DNA of 64,000 bases from NCBI GenBank assembly GCA_905147135.1, contig LR990053.1:15884501-15948500 (forward strand), given 5' to 3'. Shown piece after piece: positions 1 to 7,992 of the stretch (positions are counted from its first letter, which is position 1; each line of letters starts with the position of its first letter). Source of the stretch: Blastobasis lacticolella. Its lineage: Eukaryota > Arthropoda > Insecta > Lepidoptera > Blastobasidae. Under the pieces are notes generated by a model. The model was not told where the DNA came from. It searched no databases and worked only from the letters and a program-made list of their open reading frames with translations. Both the position numbers and the translations under genes were made by a program.

Positions 1-160
1 CTGACATAACATCTACAATTCATACATTTAGGTTGCAGGAAACAAAAATTCAAAAACTATCACAAAATGAAATGAAAAAATCATGTTAGGATAAGGATAA
101 AGATAGGTTGTCTACTTGTTTGTCACTACGTAAAACAAAAAAAAAAGGGAAGGTACTTAC

Positions 161-276
161 CTCTGGCGGCTTCCCACTATGCGCGGCGGTGGCTGCCAGT
201 CCAAGCAGTAAGTCCGGCTGCGCGGGCGCCCGCGACTGCGCCTCCGATAGCAATTGCTCGGCTTCCTCCCACATGC
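161..276 (-). CDS. COPE: COPE exon 6 (residues 222-260); continues off the left edge through a further intron
   Basis: Acceptor CACCCTTAG|GCATGTGG and donor CCAGAG|GTAAGT at 160-155. It encodes [20 protein letters not shown], then [18 protein letters not shown], matching the family's WE.AE.LL.EA and LGKPPEV blocks. The donor shows that at least one more exon lies beyond base 1. Confidence 0.93.
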
Positions 277-3200
277 CTAAGGGTGTAAGACTAGGTTAAT
301 TATATATGTTTTTCATACGGTACGCAAGCGGGCTACCTGATGGAAAGTGGTCACAACTGCTTATTGACATTAGCATCACCAATAATCGTGGACAAACTCC
401 CACAGCGCCATCTAGCCCCAAACTAAGCAAAGCCTGTGCTATGGGTGCTAGATAAGTGATATACTACATAATTACTATTATAAAGTTTTCTACGTATGTT
501 AAAAAAGTGTCAGCAGTGCTTAAGAGTACTCGAAATACAGGACTATATACTCGTACACAAAGGTACGCGATATGAAACTTGGAGAATACTTTCAAAATGT
601 CTAATAATGACCTTTGCACTCTTTTTGAGCAATGGAATAATAGTAGGGAGGCCTTAGCCCTACCGTGGGACAACTATCAATTCTAATGACCGCGACCGTT
701 TAAAAACTTATGTACTTACTCTATACTATTATAAAGAGGTTTGTAGCTGTTGGTACACAGGGCAGCACACCACTAACCGGTGTAAAATGAGCTAGCATCA
801 CTATGGATGCGCGTACGCTTACAAACCGGACGGTCCAAGGTCCAAACAGGGTAGGTTGAGGTGCTGTCTTCAAGGTGATCATCATCAGCCTATACTAGTC
901 CACTGCTGGACATAGGCCACCCCTAATGAGCGCCAATGCACCCTGTCCTCGGCTGTATCCAGGATCCATCCGCAGGCGCCCGCAAATCGTCACTCCACCT
1001 GGTCGGAGGGTGTCTCAAACTACGCCTACCGAGTCGCGGGCTCCAGTCTACACTCAAGAACTCATTCACCCCAGCGGTTGACGGTTCGTCGACAGATAAG
1101 GCCAGTCCAGGGCCTAGGTGAATAATAAAGGTTTGGTGGTGGAACGGATAAGGTAGTCGCCAATGTTGGCAAGCGGAAATGGAACAGGTTGAAAAAATTA
1201 CCCACCCGGGTGTTGTGACCAAGGGTGCGACAGTTGATCGTCGGAAGTTGTATTTACGCCGCGGAAGTTGGCACGCTTCTCTAGCGCGATGTAGGAACGG
1301 TCAGCGCCATCTATGTGCGGATGTTTGCCAACTTTCGTGTTCGTATACTCGTAATGTGAGTATCGTTGAGTTTCCCTATTGGAGCGATAGATGTCGCTAC
1401 ACTTACAAAAAAAGTCTAAAGTCTAAGCAGTTAGTTGAGGTGCTCGTACGCTTATAAACAGGAGACTGTCTAAAGTCTTGATTATTATGCAACACGGCAG
1501 ACAAACAGGCAGTCTCAACAGTAAGTTGAGGTGCTCAAACTCTTACAAACCGGACAGTTCAAAGTCTGAAACACTAAGTTGAGGTGGTGTCTTCCAGTAG
1601 GCCTAGCAGTAGTTGCTCGCGCGCGCGATAAGCGAGAATAATCGCGACATATGTATTGCTATCTCTTTCGTCTTAGTATTGAGAGAAAGTGACAAACGCT
1701 CACTCGCGGCGCGAGCTTTGTCGCGGACACACTTGTCCTAGGGCCACAGGTGAATAATAAAGGAAATATGCGGGCGTACCCCTGGAGCTACGCTGCCAAA
1801 CCGGAGCCGGTCCAAAGTCAACAGTCTAAACACTAAGTTGAGGTGGTGTCTAAACACTAAATTGACGTTGTTAATATGTGGTGTTACCCCTGGAGGCTGC
1901 GGCGGCGGCGCCCACGGCGGCGGGCCCGGCGCCCAGCGCGCCGAGCCGCTCCGCCAGCTCCATCATGCTGTAGTGAGCGTCCTGCACGCCCGGACCGCCC
2001 TGCAATGCCCACACAACACTGGATTATTTCCCTGCTGATATCAAAGGCATAGGCGTAGGAAGGGGGGGGGGGGGGGGTGCCCACCCCAGAATGGTCTGGT
2101 GCCCACCCCAGGATGGGGTGCTCACTTGTACATTGGCGATTGACTCGGCTTCATCGGCCACCTCAGGCCAGGCACCCCCTGGAAAATAGCCCTAGATACG
2201 CTAATGATCAAAGGCGTTTCACGTTCGCGTTCTGCGTTCGTTGGGGGGGTTTATTTTTTATAGTGGCAATTTGTTTACACTTTTGATCTTTAATTCCATC
2301 ACCGAGTTTAGACCGTTTCGTACGTTGAGGATAGTCGAATTTCAGCACCTCAACGAGATCGCCACTCGTTAGTTGTGCCTCCTAATACCGTGGGCGAAGC
2401 GAGGTTGACCGAGGTCTTAAGTGGAGGACCCTGAGACTGGTTGACGGGCTCAGGAGCCATTAACACCCGTGACGGTATATCATGATTGTATTAAACAATA
2501 GAAATATCTCATTAGCTTCATTTCGCCGTACCTGCGACAAATTGAGCCAAGCCTGTGCGAGTTGCGTGAGAGTGGCATCATCTTCCAGCTCTTGCATGAG
2601 AAGCAGCTGCTTCCTCGCGAGGTCGGGCCGCGCCATCGCCAGCAGGCATTGCAGACTCAACGCGCGCGCTTCCAGGCCACTGACGCCGTGGAGGATCCTG
2701 GAATTGTTGGTGGATGTTTGAGCCTTCTCCTAGTTAAATTATATAGTCTATATATCTGTACTATTAAAAACTGTAACAAACCGTGTCTATTCATTGAAGA
2801 TATTTTAGAAAATATAGTTGCTATTCTGGGATGTAAATGTAACTAGGCTCAAAAAAATTATTTTCAGTTTTTTATCTGTCTGTCTATTTGCGCTTCACGC
2901 CAAAACTACTAAACGGGTTTTGATTCGATTTTGATAGTTTGATAGCTTGAAGTCCAGGGTATCCATCTAAGCCATTTTTCTTCTAATTCCGGAAGGTAGA
3001 ACCAGCTTGACCTCCCTATAGTACTAGTATTCATACAATACGTAGGAAGTCATTTAAAATGGTAATGCAGGCAATAGCTAAAATATCATAAAAATTATTC
3101 ATGAGCAAAAGCTAATATAAAATAAAGTAGCTCTGTCTGTCTGTATTTCCGGTAATGTTACAAATTGCGTTCACATACAAAGCATGACCATACAGCATTT

Positions 3201-5679
3201 GGACAAAGACTTGATAATTAAGCAACTCACTTCAGTGCTGCTTCATAGTTGTCCTCATGATAATAGATCATCGCAGCTACAATTATGAATATCTCGTTCG
3301 CCAGCTCCGTGCCTTTGGCCACCTGTAAAAACCACATAATTTTTTATTACATAATGAAATAGGACAATTTATCTGCTACTAGGTTTTGGCCATGACTTCA
3401 TAAGCGTAAAATTTTATAATGCCATACTCCCATGGTAACTACTGAAATTCGGGATCAATTACTGCCTGTATTACCATAATTATGTTATTATGTATATTAC
3501 TTTACACTGCTAAAATTCTCAAAATCTGTAGTTATGGTATGAACGAGTAACAAACATTGTTGTATCTGCCTTTCTGTAGGCCTTAGAATAAATAGTGCCT
3601 GTTGTGTCAGTTATATCTAAGTTTTCGATCAGTATTTCTTTATAGTGTGCAAAAATAGCTAAATAAAATAAAATAAAACATCCATCCATCCAAACTTTTG
3701 AATTATTTTCATTCTCTTTTTTTTTCTTTTTCTTTTTTTATGTCATACGGTAGGCAAACAGGCAAGCGGGCCACCTGATGGAAAGTGGTCACCACTGCCT
3801 ATAGACATTAGCAACACCAAGAGTATCGCTACATGTTTGTGAGTTTTTACATGGCAATCTGTTCAGTAAGGCTAGCACAAATGTGCACTCGCGCGCGACA
3901 TGCGAGAAAAGATGCACCATAGATACTGCTATCTCTTTCATTTTAGTATTGAGAGAAGGAAACAAATGCTCTCTCGCAGCGCAAGCTATGTCACGGGCAC
4001 ACTTGTGCTAGCCGCGCAGGAACAATAAGCCGTAAATATGTCTGACAGTGCATCTGACCTGAAATAGCTTTAGTATGATGAGTCCTTTTTACAATCCACT
4101 ACCACTCCCAACTGAGGTATAACATTTATAATAGTAAGATTTTAATAAAAAAATAATTTTCAAAATTGGTATATAAATGACAGAGTATTGAGGTAACAAA
4201 CATTTAAAAAATTCAGCTAAATTGAGAAACTCCTTTTTTGGTTTGGAATTAAGAATCCTCCTTTTTTTTAGGCCGGTTTAAAACAATACATACAATAAGT
4301 TATGGTTAATTTATGAGCAGGAATATTCTACCACAATTGATGATTTTTGTACCTAAAAAGTATTTGAGAACATCGAGAAATATCGAGGTAAAAACAATAC
4401 TAACCGTGGTAACAAACCCGATAATATGTGTAGTGAAAGTGTAGTGAATAACCACGAAAGTCTTAAAACCTATATTTGAGAACATTCCTTTTATACCACT
4501 AGGATAGCAATCTGATTTGAGGACCATCCAGTTATACTGTGTAACAAAAAACGTTGAATGAATTCTTAACTCACTCTAGCATCAATATCTGCTACTATAG
4601 CCGGTTTGTTGGCACCCGGGGACAAATAGTCCACCAAGCTTTGGAGAGGCTGCAACATTGGGTCCGCATTTTTCAACTCTTGCTGTACAATCCTGTAGTT
4701 ACCCTGAGCGATGTATGAACGGTACAGGAAAGCATCTCGCTGGAGAGCCACCAAGGGTGTAGATGGCTGTAAGTTTATTACAAGAATTATTTGGACTAAG
4801 AATTAAAAAACATAAACTATTGTCAATCTCAGGTAGAGTTGCCAACTTTTTTAAGACCAAATACAATATTTTCAGATTTAGTAGGCAACAAAAATATAGT
4901 AGATACGGAATTACTTAAAAATATAATATAGTATCATTATTAAAATATAACTTATTTCTTAGGTGATGAGTAATTTTGAGGAACACTTTATAATAATAAT
5001 TAAAAACTAATTCTAAATTAGAAAGCACCATTAACTCAACTTTTATGAGACATGCTGGCTCTGTTATGCTCATTTTTTCATTTTTCTGTACATCACAAAA
5101 AGCATGGGCTAACTGTTAAACTTGTAAAAACTTTAAGATTATTAGAAAATCTTGATTCACTGGAGTTCGGCTCAGTGATACTGATTAGTGACTTTGCTGA
5201 TAAAATATAGTAGTTTCGCCTACTATGTTAAAACTTTTAAATAATAGTAGGCGGATACCTAAAACAGTAGGATACTACATGATATCGTGGGGTGGCAACC
5301 CTAATCTCAGGCGTGCTAAGTGCTTTGATGAACAAATAGTGCTTGTACTGTGTTGATGAGATGACATGCAATAAAGAACTGAAGAAAGAATTTAACTGAT
5401 TATAGTTAGTGAATAAAGAGTTAAAAGCTTTCTACATAACATTATTGCCCAACTTTAGGAAGGAATTGCACTAAAACATGAGATGAAGAAGCGGCGGCGA
5501 CATCATCACAACAAAGCGTTATTATAAGGTTTTCGGGCAGAAAAATTTAAAATTTATATCGACTATGATATACTCACTTTTATACTTTGTGCTTCGTTAA
5601 TTGCTTGTTGGAAATTTCCAACATAATATGCATTTCTTACATCGAAAAGTTCATCAACATCTTGTTGCTGACGTGCCAT
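161..5679 (-). CDS. COPE: coatomer subunit epsilon gene (COPE), six exons in window, 3' end missing
   Basis: Epsilon-COP is a subunit of the COPI coat (coatomer), which drives Golgi-to-ER and intra-Golgi vesicle transport. In the known family it is an alpha-solenoid of TPR-like helices that binds the C-terminus of alpha-COP. Six minus-strand exons (5578-5679, 4575-4766, 3231-3322, 2532-2697, 1888-1999, 161-276) total 780 nt and join in frame through GT-AG introns to give 260 residues. Recognisable blocks are [20 protein letters not shown] near the N-terminus, [35 protein letters not shown] and AAHSGKPPE. Family members are about 300 residues, so the last exon (about 45 codons) should lie left of base 1. 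All introns are under about 2 kb and several carry transposon insertions. Identity is sure from the protein pattern. Exon borders were read by eye from splice consensus and phase. Confidence 0.93.
308..388 (-). repeat. LINE 3'-end fragment (CCACCTGATGG family)
   Basis: The window 330-380 (ACGCAAGCGGGCTACCTGATGG onward, then GACATTAGCATCACC) matches copies at 3724, 14025 and 57295. The T-rich side shows that the poly-A tail points left, so the element is on the minus strand. It lies in the COPE intron beyond exon 6. Confidence 0.6.
391..475 (-). repeat. SINE-1, 3'-end fragment
   Basis: AGCGCCATCTAGCCCCAAAC followed by TAAGCAAAGC..TGTGCTATGGGTGCTAGATA is the reverse complement of the 3' third of the tRNA-headed SINE that is complete at 18503, 19843 and 61041. 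The tRNA head is missing here. Confidence 0.7.
900..1125 (-). repeat. non-LTR retrotransposon ORF2 tail (AYVQQW type), decayed
   Basis: Read on the minus strand, the DNA translates with frameshifts as [20 protein letters not shown], then RVHWRSLG, then [10 protein letters not shown]. This is the C-terminus of endonuclease-reverse transcriptase elements common in Lepidoptera (probably the RTE clade). It is 5'-truncated. The plus strand shows the familiar CCACTGCTGGACATAGGCC at 900-918. Confidence 0.75.
1602..1742. mobile_element. ~140-bp MITE, second (worn) copy
   Basis: Shares the centre TGCTATCTCTTTC..TTAGTATTGAGAGAA and the right end CACACTTGT.CTA with the better copy at 3871-4012. The left terminal repeat (CCTAGCAGTAGTTGC) is degraded. 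It encodes no protein. Confidence 0.65.
1888..1999 (-). CDS. COPE: COPE exon 5 (residues 185-222), divergent and GC-rich
   Basis: Acceptor ATTGCAG|GGCGG and donor AGGG|GTAACA. It encodes [20 protein letters not shown], then an Ala/Gly-rich stretch ending in AAAAASRG. The phase is correct (37 codons plus 1 nt, completed by exon 6). In relatives this position usually holds a more complex sequence around LLNGQAACHMAQGRW. Here it has simplified to alanines, and the exon is far more GC-rich than its neighbours. The acceptor and reading frame leave little alternative. Confidence 0.85.
2062..2125. repeat. 16-G homopolymer plus 22-bp tandem duplication
   Basis: A run of 16 G (2062-2077) is followed by two copies of a unit starting GTGCCCACCCCAG, spaced 22 bases apart. 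It sits in COPE intron 4, close to exon 5. Homopolymer length may be affected by sequencing. Confidence 0.8.
2532..2697 (-). CDS. COPE: COPE exon 4 (residues 129-184)
   Basis: Acceptor ATTCCAG|GATCC and donor CAG|GTACGG. The 166 nt complete the split Lys codon and add 55 codons, including [20 protein letters not shown] and [20 protein letters not shown]. The [14 protein letters not shown] motif is the most recognisable stretch of epsilon-COP. Confidence 0.94.
2868..2960 (+). repeat. LINE-end fragment (AAACTACT-AACGG family), old copy
   Basis: CTGTCTGTCTATTTGCGC and AAACTACTAAACGGGTTTTG resemble the family copies at 13054, 26601 and 39227, with more substitutions. It lies in COPE intron 3. 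Confidence 0.5.
3231..3322 (-). CDS. COPE: COPE exon 3 (residues 99 to about 129)
   Basis: Acceptor TTTTTACAG is followed by GTGGCCAAAGG, and the donor is CTGAA|GTGAGT. The 92 nt encode [20 protein letters not shown], then [10 protein letters not shown], plus two bases of the next codon (AA). Exon 4 supplies the G, completing AAG (Lys). The content matches the epsilon-COP helix preceding the AALK segment. Confidence 0.92.
3565..3615 (+). repeat. short dispersed repeat (AGTGCCTGTTGTGTCA family)
   Basis: AATAAATAGTGCCTGTTGTG reappears inverted at about 5870-5890 (AACAGGCACTACTTATCTC). It is a fragment of one LINE or SINE 3' end. Confidence 0.45.
3716..3825 (-). repeat. LINE 3'-end fragment with poly-T (CCACCTGATGG family)
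   Basis: A T-rich tract (3716-3740) is followed by CATACGGTAGGCAAACAGGC, then AAGCGGGCCACCTGATGGAA, GTGGTCACCACTGCC and GACATTAGCAACACC. The tail orientation places the element on the minus strand, inside COPE intron 2. Confidence 0.7.
3871..4012. mobile_element. ~142-bp MITE with 16-bp terminal inverted repeats
   Basis: The ends are GCTAGCACAAATGTGC and GCACACTTGTGCTAGC, which are reverse complements with one mismatch. The interior (TACTGCTATCTCTTTC, TTTAGTATTGAGAGAA) is shared with 1602-1742. No coding capacity and no clear target duplication. It is inserted in COPE intron 2 beside the LINE fragment at 3716. Confidence 0.8.
4575..4766 (-). CDS. COPE: COPE exon 2 (residues 35-98)
   Basis: Acceptor TTACAG is at 4767 and the donor AGA|GTGAGT begins at 4574. 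The 192 nt encode 64 residues starting [20 protein letters not shown] and ending IVADIDAR. Phase is 0 at both ends, so it joins exon 1 without a split codon. The [18 protein letters not shown] segment matches the first TPR-like helices of the family. Confidence 0.92.
4834..5303. mobile_element. 470-bp hAT-like non-autonomous transposon with 8-bp target duplication
   Basis: The element begins TAGAGTTGCCA and ends TGGCAACCCTA, 11-bp terminal inverted repeats with one mismatch. It is bounded by identical ATCTCAGG at 4826-4833 and 5304-5311. An 8-bp duplication with short CAGGG/TAGRG-type ends is typical of the hAT superfamily. The interior is AT-rich and has no transposase, so mobilisation would need an enzyme supplied from elsewhere. 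It lies in COPE intron 1. The class assignment is inference; the ends and duplication are seen directly. Confidence 0.75.
5578..5679 (-). CDS. COPE: COPE exon 1 (start codon exon, residues 1-34)
   Basis: ATG is at 5679-5677 on the minus strand, followed by 34 codons beginning [20 protein letters not shown] and ending in QSIK. The donor AAA|GTGAGT follows at 5577, in phase 0. The acidic DELF...RNA.Y.GN.Q.AI pattern is the conserved N-terminus of epsilon-COP. No in-frame ATG closer to a plausible transcription start is needed, because the family N-terminus has this length. Confidence 0.93.
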
Positions 5680-5800
5680 TTTGACAATTAGATGACATTG
5701 ACGTTTGTTTTGACACGTCATTTTTATTTTTTTAATATTCCAATGTGCAATGAGGCTGAACTAGTACATACAACTATACAGCCATGGCTTAACCTATTAT
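5680..5800 (-). promoter_or_regulatory. COPE 5' flank / probable 5' UTR and core promoter
   Basis: The 120 bases upstream of the COPE ATG are AT-rich and contain repeated TGACA/TGTCA words (near 5681-5722). No TATA box at a useful distance and no clear initiator is seen. Assignment as promoter rests only on position. Confidence 0.3.
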
Positions 5801-5915
5801 TTATTTATTTATTTAACAGTTTATTGTACACAATATAACAAATACAGAAAGTACAGATTAGTTATGACACAACAGGCACTACTTATCTCTAAAAGAAATA
5901 TCTTCCAGTAGGCTA
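5800..5915 (-). repeat. LINE/SINE 3'-end fragment upstream of COPE
   Basis: A (TTTA)n-like stretch is followed by AACAGTTTATTGTACACAAT, then GACACAACAGGCACTACTTA and ATCTTCCAGTAGGCTATC. This is the layout of the lepidopteran 3' tails seen also at 21478-21600 and 3565. Confidence 0.5.
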
Positions 5916-6460
5916 TCTATTATTATCTATTATTTATTTTGTGAAAACTCTCTTTTTCAGTAACGTCTGAATGAACGAATATTAGAACTTGGCCTTCTAT
6001 TCACCCCTGCTGTACTAAACAGCTAGAAGGTGTCCATAACAAAGAGACCTATCTGACTGTCCATAGAGGTGTGTTCGCAAGGAAGCGAAAGTTGTGTAAC
6101 AATGATAAATGCAGTAGAAAAAAGTACATACGAAAGGAAATCAATGAAAGATAAAATACGGAATAGCGTAATAACGGAACGAGCTGGAGTGAAAGTGGAT
6201 GTGGGTATGTGCGTAGTGATCACAGGGGGTACGCTGCCCCCCCTTGCAAAGTGTACAAACCGAAGGGCTAAATAATATACTATTTTGAGATAAAAATTGC
6301 CTCAAGTGATCAATCTAGATTTGAAATGTCAAAAAACCAAAAATTCCGAGCGCACTGAGCTCAATTAGTCATTACTTACACTAAAAACAAAACTTACATT
6401 AAAATCTGGAACATTTCAAACTTGAGCTAAATTCGAACTTGCTACCCTCGCAAATTTTTA

Positions 6461-6640
6461 GGGTGCCTTACCACAAAAGAAAAAACGAAACCCTTACGTG
6501 CGGTCCTATTAGGGAACGGTCGTGCGACCATGCTCGTGCGCCGGGCGGTTTTGCGGTCTCCTATTGGTCGCACGACCGTTGCCAATTAGGCCAGCGCCTT
6601 ACAGGATCACTTTGTTGTCCGTCAAGACTTTTGCATTTAA
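6461..6640 (+). repeat. old LINE fragment split by a palindromic insertion
   Basis: TTAGGGTGCCTTACCACAAA, AGAAAAAACGAAACCCTTAC and AGGATCACTTTGTTGTCCGT read as one familiar lepidopteran dispersed repeat once the 99 bases at 6498-6596 are removed. The host repeat therefore predates the insertion. Confidence 0.6.
6498..6596. mobile_element. 99-bp palindromic MITE with 6-bp target duplication
   Basis: The two ends can pair over about 33 bases each. The inner 16 (AACGGTCGTGCGACCA at 6515-6530 and its exact reverse complement at 6565-6580) are perfect. CCTTAC flanks it on both sides (6492-6497, 6597-6602), as expected for a target-site duplication. No coding capacity. It could form a tight hairpin with a 34-base loop. 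Confidence 0.75.
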
Positions 6641-7204
6641 GTTCTACACGATTACGTAGGTAGTACCAATTATACAATTGAGAGGATACAATTTCTACAC
6701 CTACGTTTGTATCAGTACAGTGCTAATATGACAATCCTGTTTCTGCACGCCTATATTATCCTTTTCAATTTATGCGTATTTTTTCTTTAGTTGTAAGTAC
6801 CTAGTCGAGGCCTAGATAGAGATAGATGTGGTCCATTCGCAATTGGTCTCTGGAAGATCTTCATTCAAGTTTGCTTCTTACCTGCTTGAAGTTAAATGGC
6901 TTTTTTTCCTCGTAAAGGTAAGTATTCCTTCTTGTGCCTCCTTCCACGTGACCTACCGCGACAGTCTTGTTCCAATAGTGGCGATTCCTCGTCTTCAACC
7001 TACCAATGCACCCCTTTTTCCGCATTCCATTCTACACTACCTTCCACGTGTCGTTTCAGTGGCGATGGTAGGCCACTGGAGGTTAAAAGCCCGGTTGTGT
7101 TCTGGCGTCCGGGGTCCGCGTTCACTATTATCCAGGATTTAAAAATCAGTTATAATAATTACAGTAGTGCGACTATCGTCTGACTTTTGTGACCCTATTA
7201 ACAG

Positions 7205-7419
7205 GAGCCTAACCAGATTGAATCATTGTTACACATTCAGTCGCGTGAATGAATACGATATTTTCCTCGCCGTAAGAGAATATGTTATTGTTCAGCTGAT
7301 GTAAGTATATAACTCAGTCTTTACAATTAAGTCAAGTCGTTGGTACATGGCGGCACTAGGGATCAAACTCGGCACCTCTCACTTACTAGTCGTACCCGCT
7401 AACAATTAGGCCACCGACG
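7205..7419 (-). repeat. SINE-2 (tRNA-headed), head plus first body part
   Basis: Reading leftward from 7419, GTCGGTGGCC, ACTAGTAAGTGAGAGGTGCC and CATGTACCAACGAC correspond to the tRNA-like head of the full copy at 15985-16338. The body follows down to the CACATTCA region and then stops. Confidence 0.6.
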
Positions 7420-7828
7420 CTTATGTTTTTTTTATTACCTTAACAACACACGCCACGTGGAAAAATAAGTGCTTAAACTTAAAAATACAAGCAAATAAAA
7501 ACCTTTTCACAGTGCAACAATAGCAACCTACAACATAGATAAGTCTTTGATTAAATGAAAGTACGTACAACAGTCTCGAACCCCAAACAATTCGACTGAG
7601 TGTCGGGTCTTGGGGACGATGCTTTTGTGTTCAAAATAGGTACACGGAATTTCGGACCCAGGTACACGTTAGCACCTGGTTGAAGCTAAATTAAAGACGT
7701 GTTAAAATTTGTTTGTAGAACGTGTTTCAAATATTTATTTCTATTGAAAAAGATAAATCCTTGATAACAATAATAACGATATACAATACATAACCGGTAC
7801 CGGTATATTTCAATGAAGTAGGGACCTA

Positions 7829-7992
7829 GGTATCAATCTGGTCAGGTTCCCTTGGTAGCAGAGTCACGGAGGTGAGGTGGCAGTCGCTGAATTGTAATTA
7901 CCTTATCTGTCAAAACCTGGATCATGGTCAAGGCGGACCCGGAGCCCTCGTGCGCGAGAGCACAACCGGGACATTAACGCCAAGATGATTAT
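7829..7992 (+). repeat. SINE-2, 3' body and tail
   Basis: CAATCTGGTCAGGTTCCCTT, AATTACCTTATCTGTCAAAA, GTGCGCGAGAGCACAACCGG and GACATTAACGCCAAGATGAT match the 3' half of SINE-2 at 17340-17503. The tRNA head is absent. Confidence 0.65.

Larger units (their letters stand above)
817..1865. repeat. degenerate interspersed ~50-bp units in the COPE intron
   Basis: A loose unit, CTTACAAACCGGAC then GTCCAAAGTCT then ACTAAGTTGAGGTGGTGTCT, recurs with decay at about 817-871, 1398-1445, 1535-1591 and 1791-1850. The core AGTTGAGGTG recurs within these copies. The arrangement is broken by other insertions at 900-1125 and 1602-1742. Confidence 0.55.
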
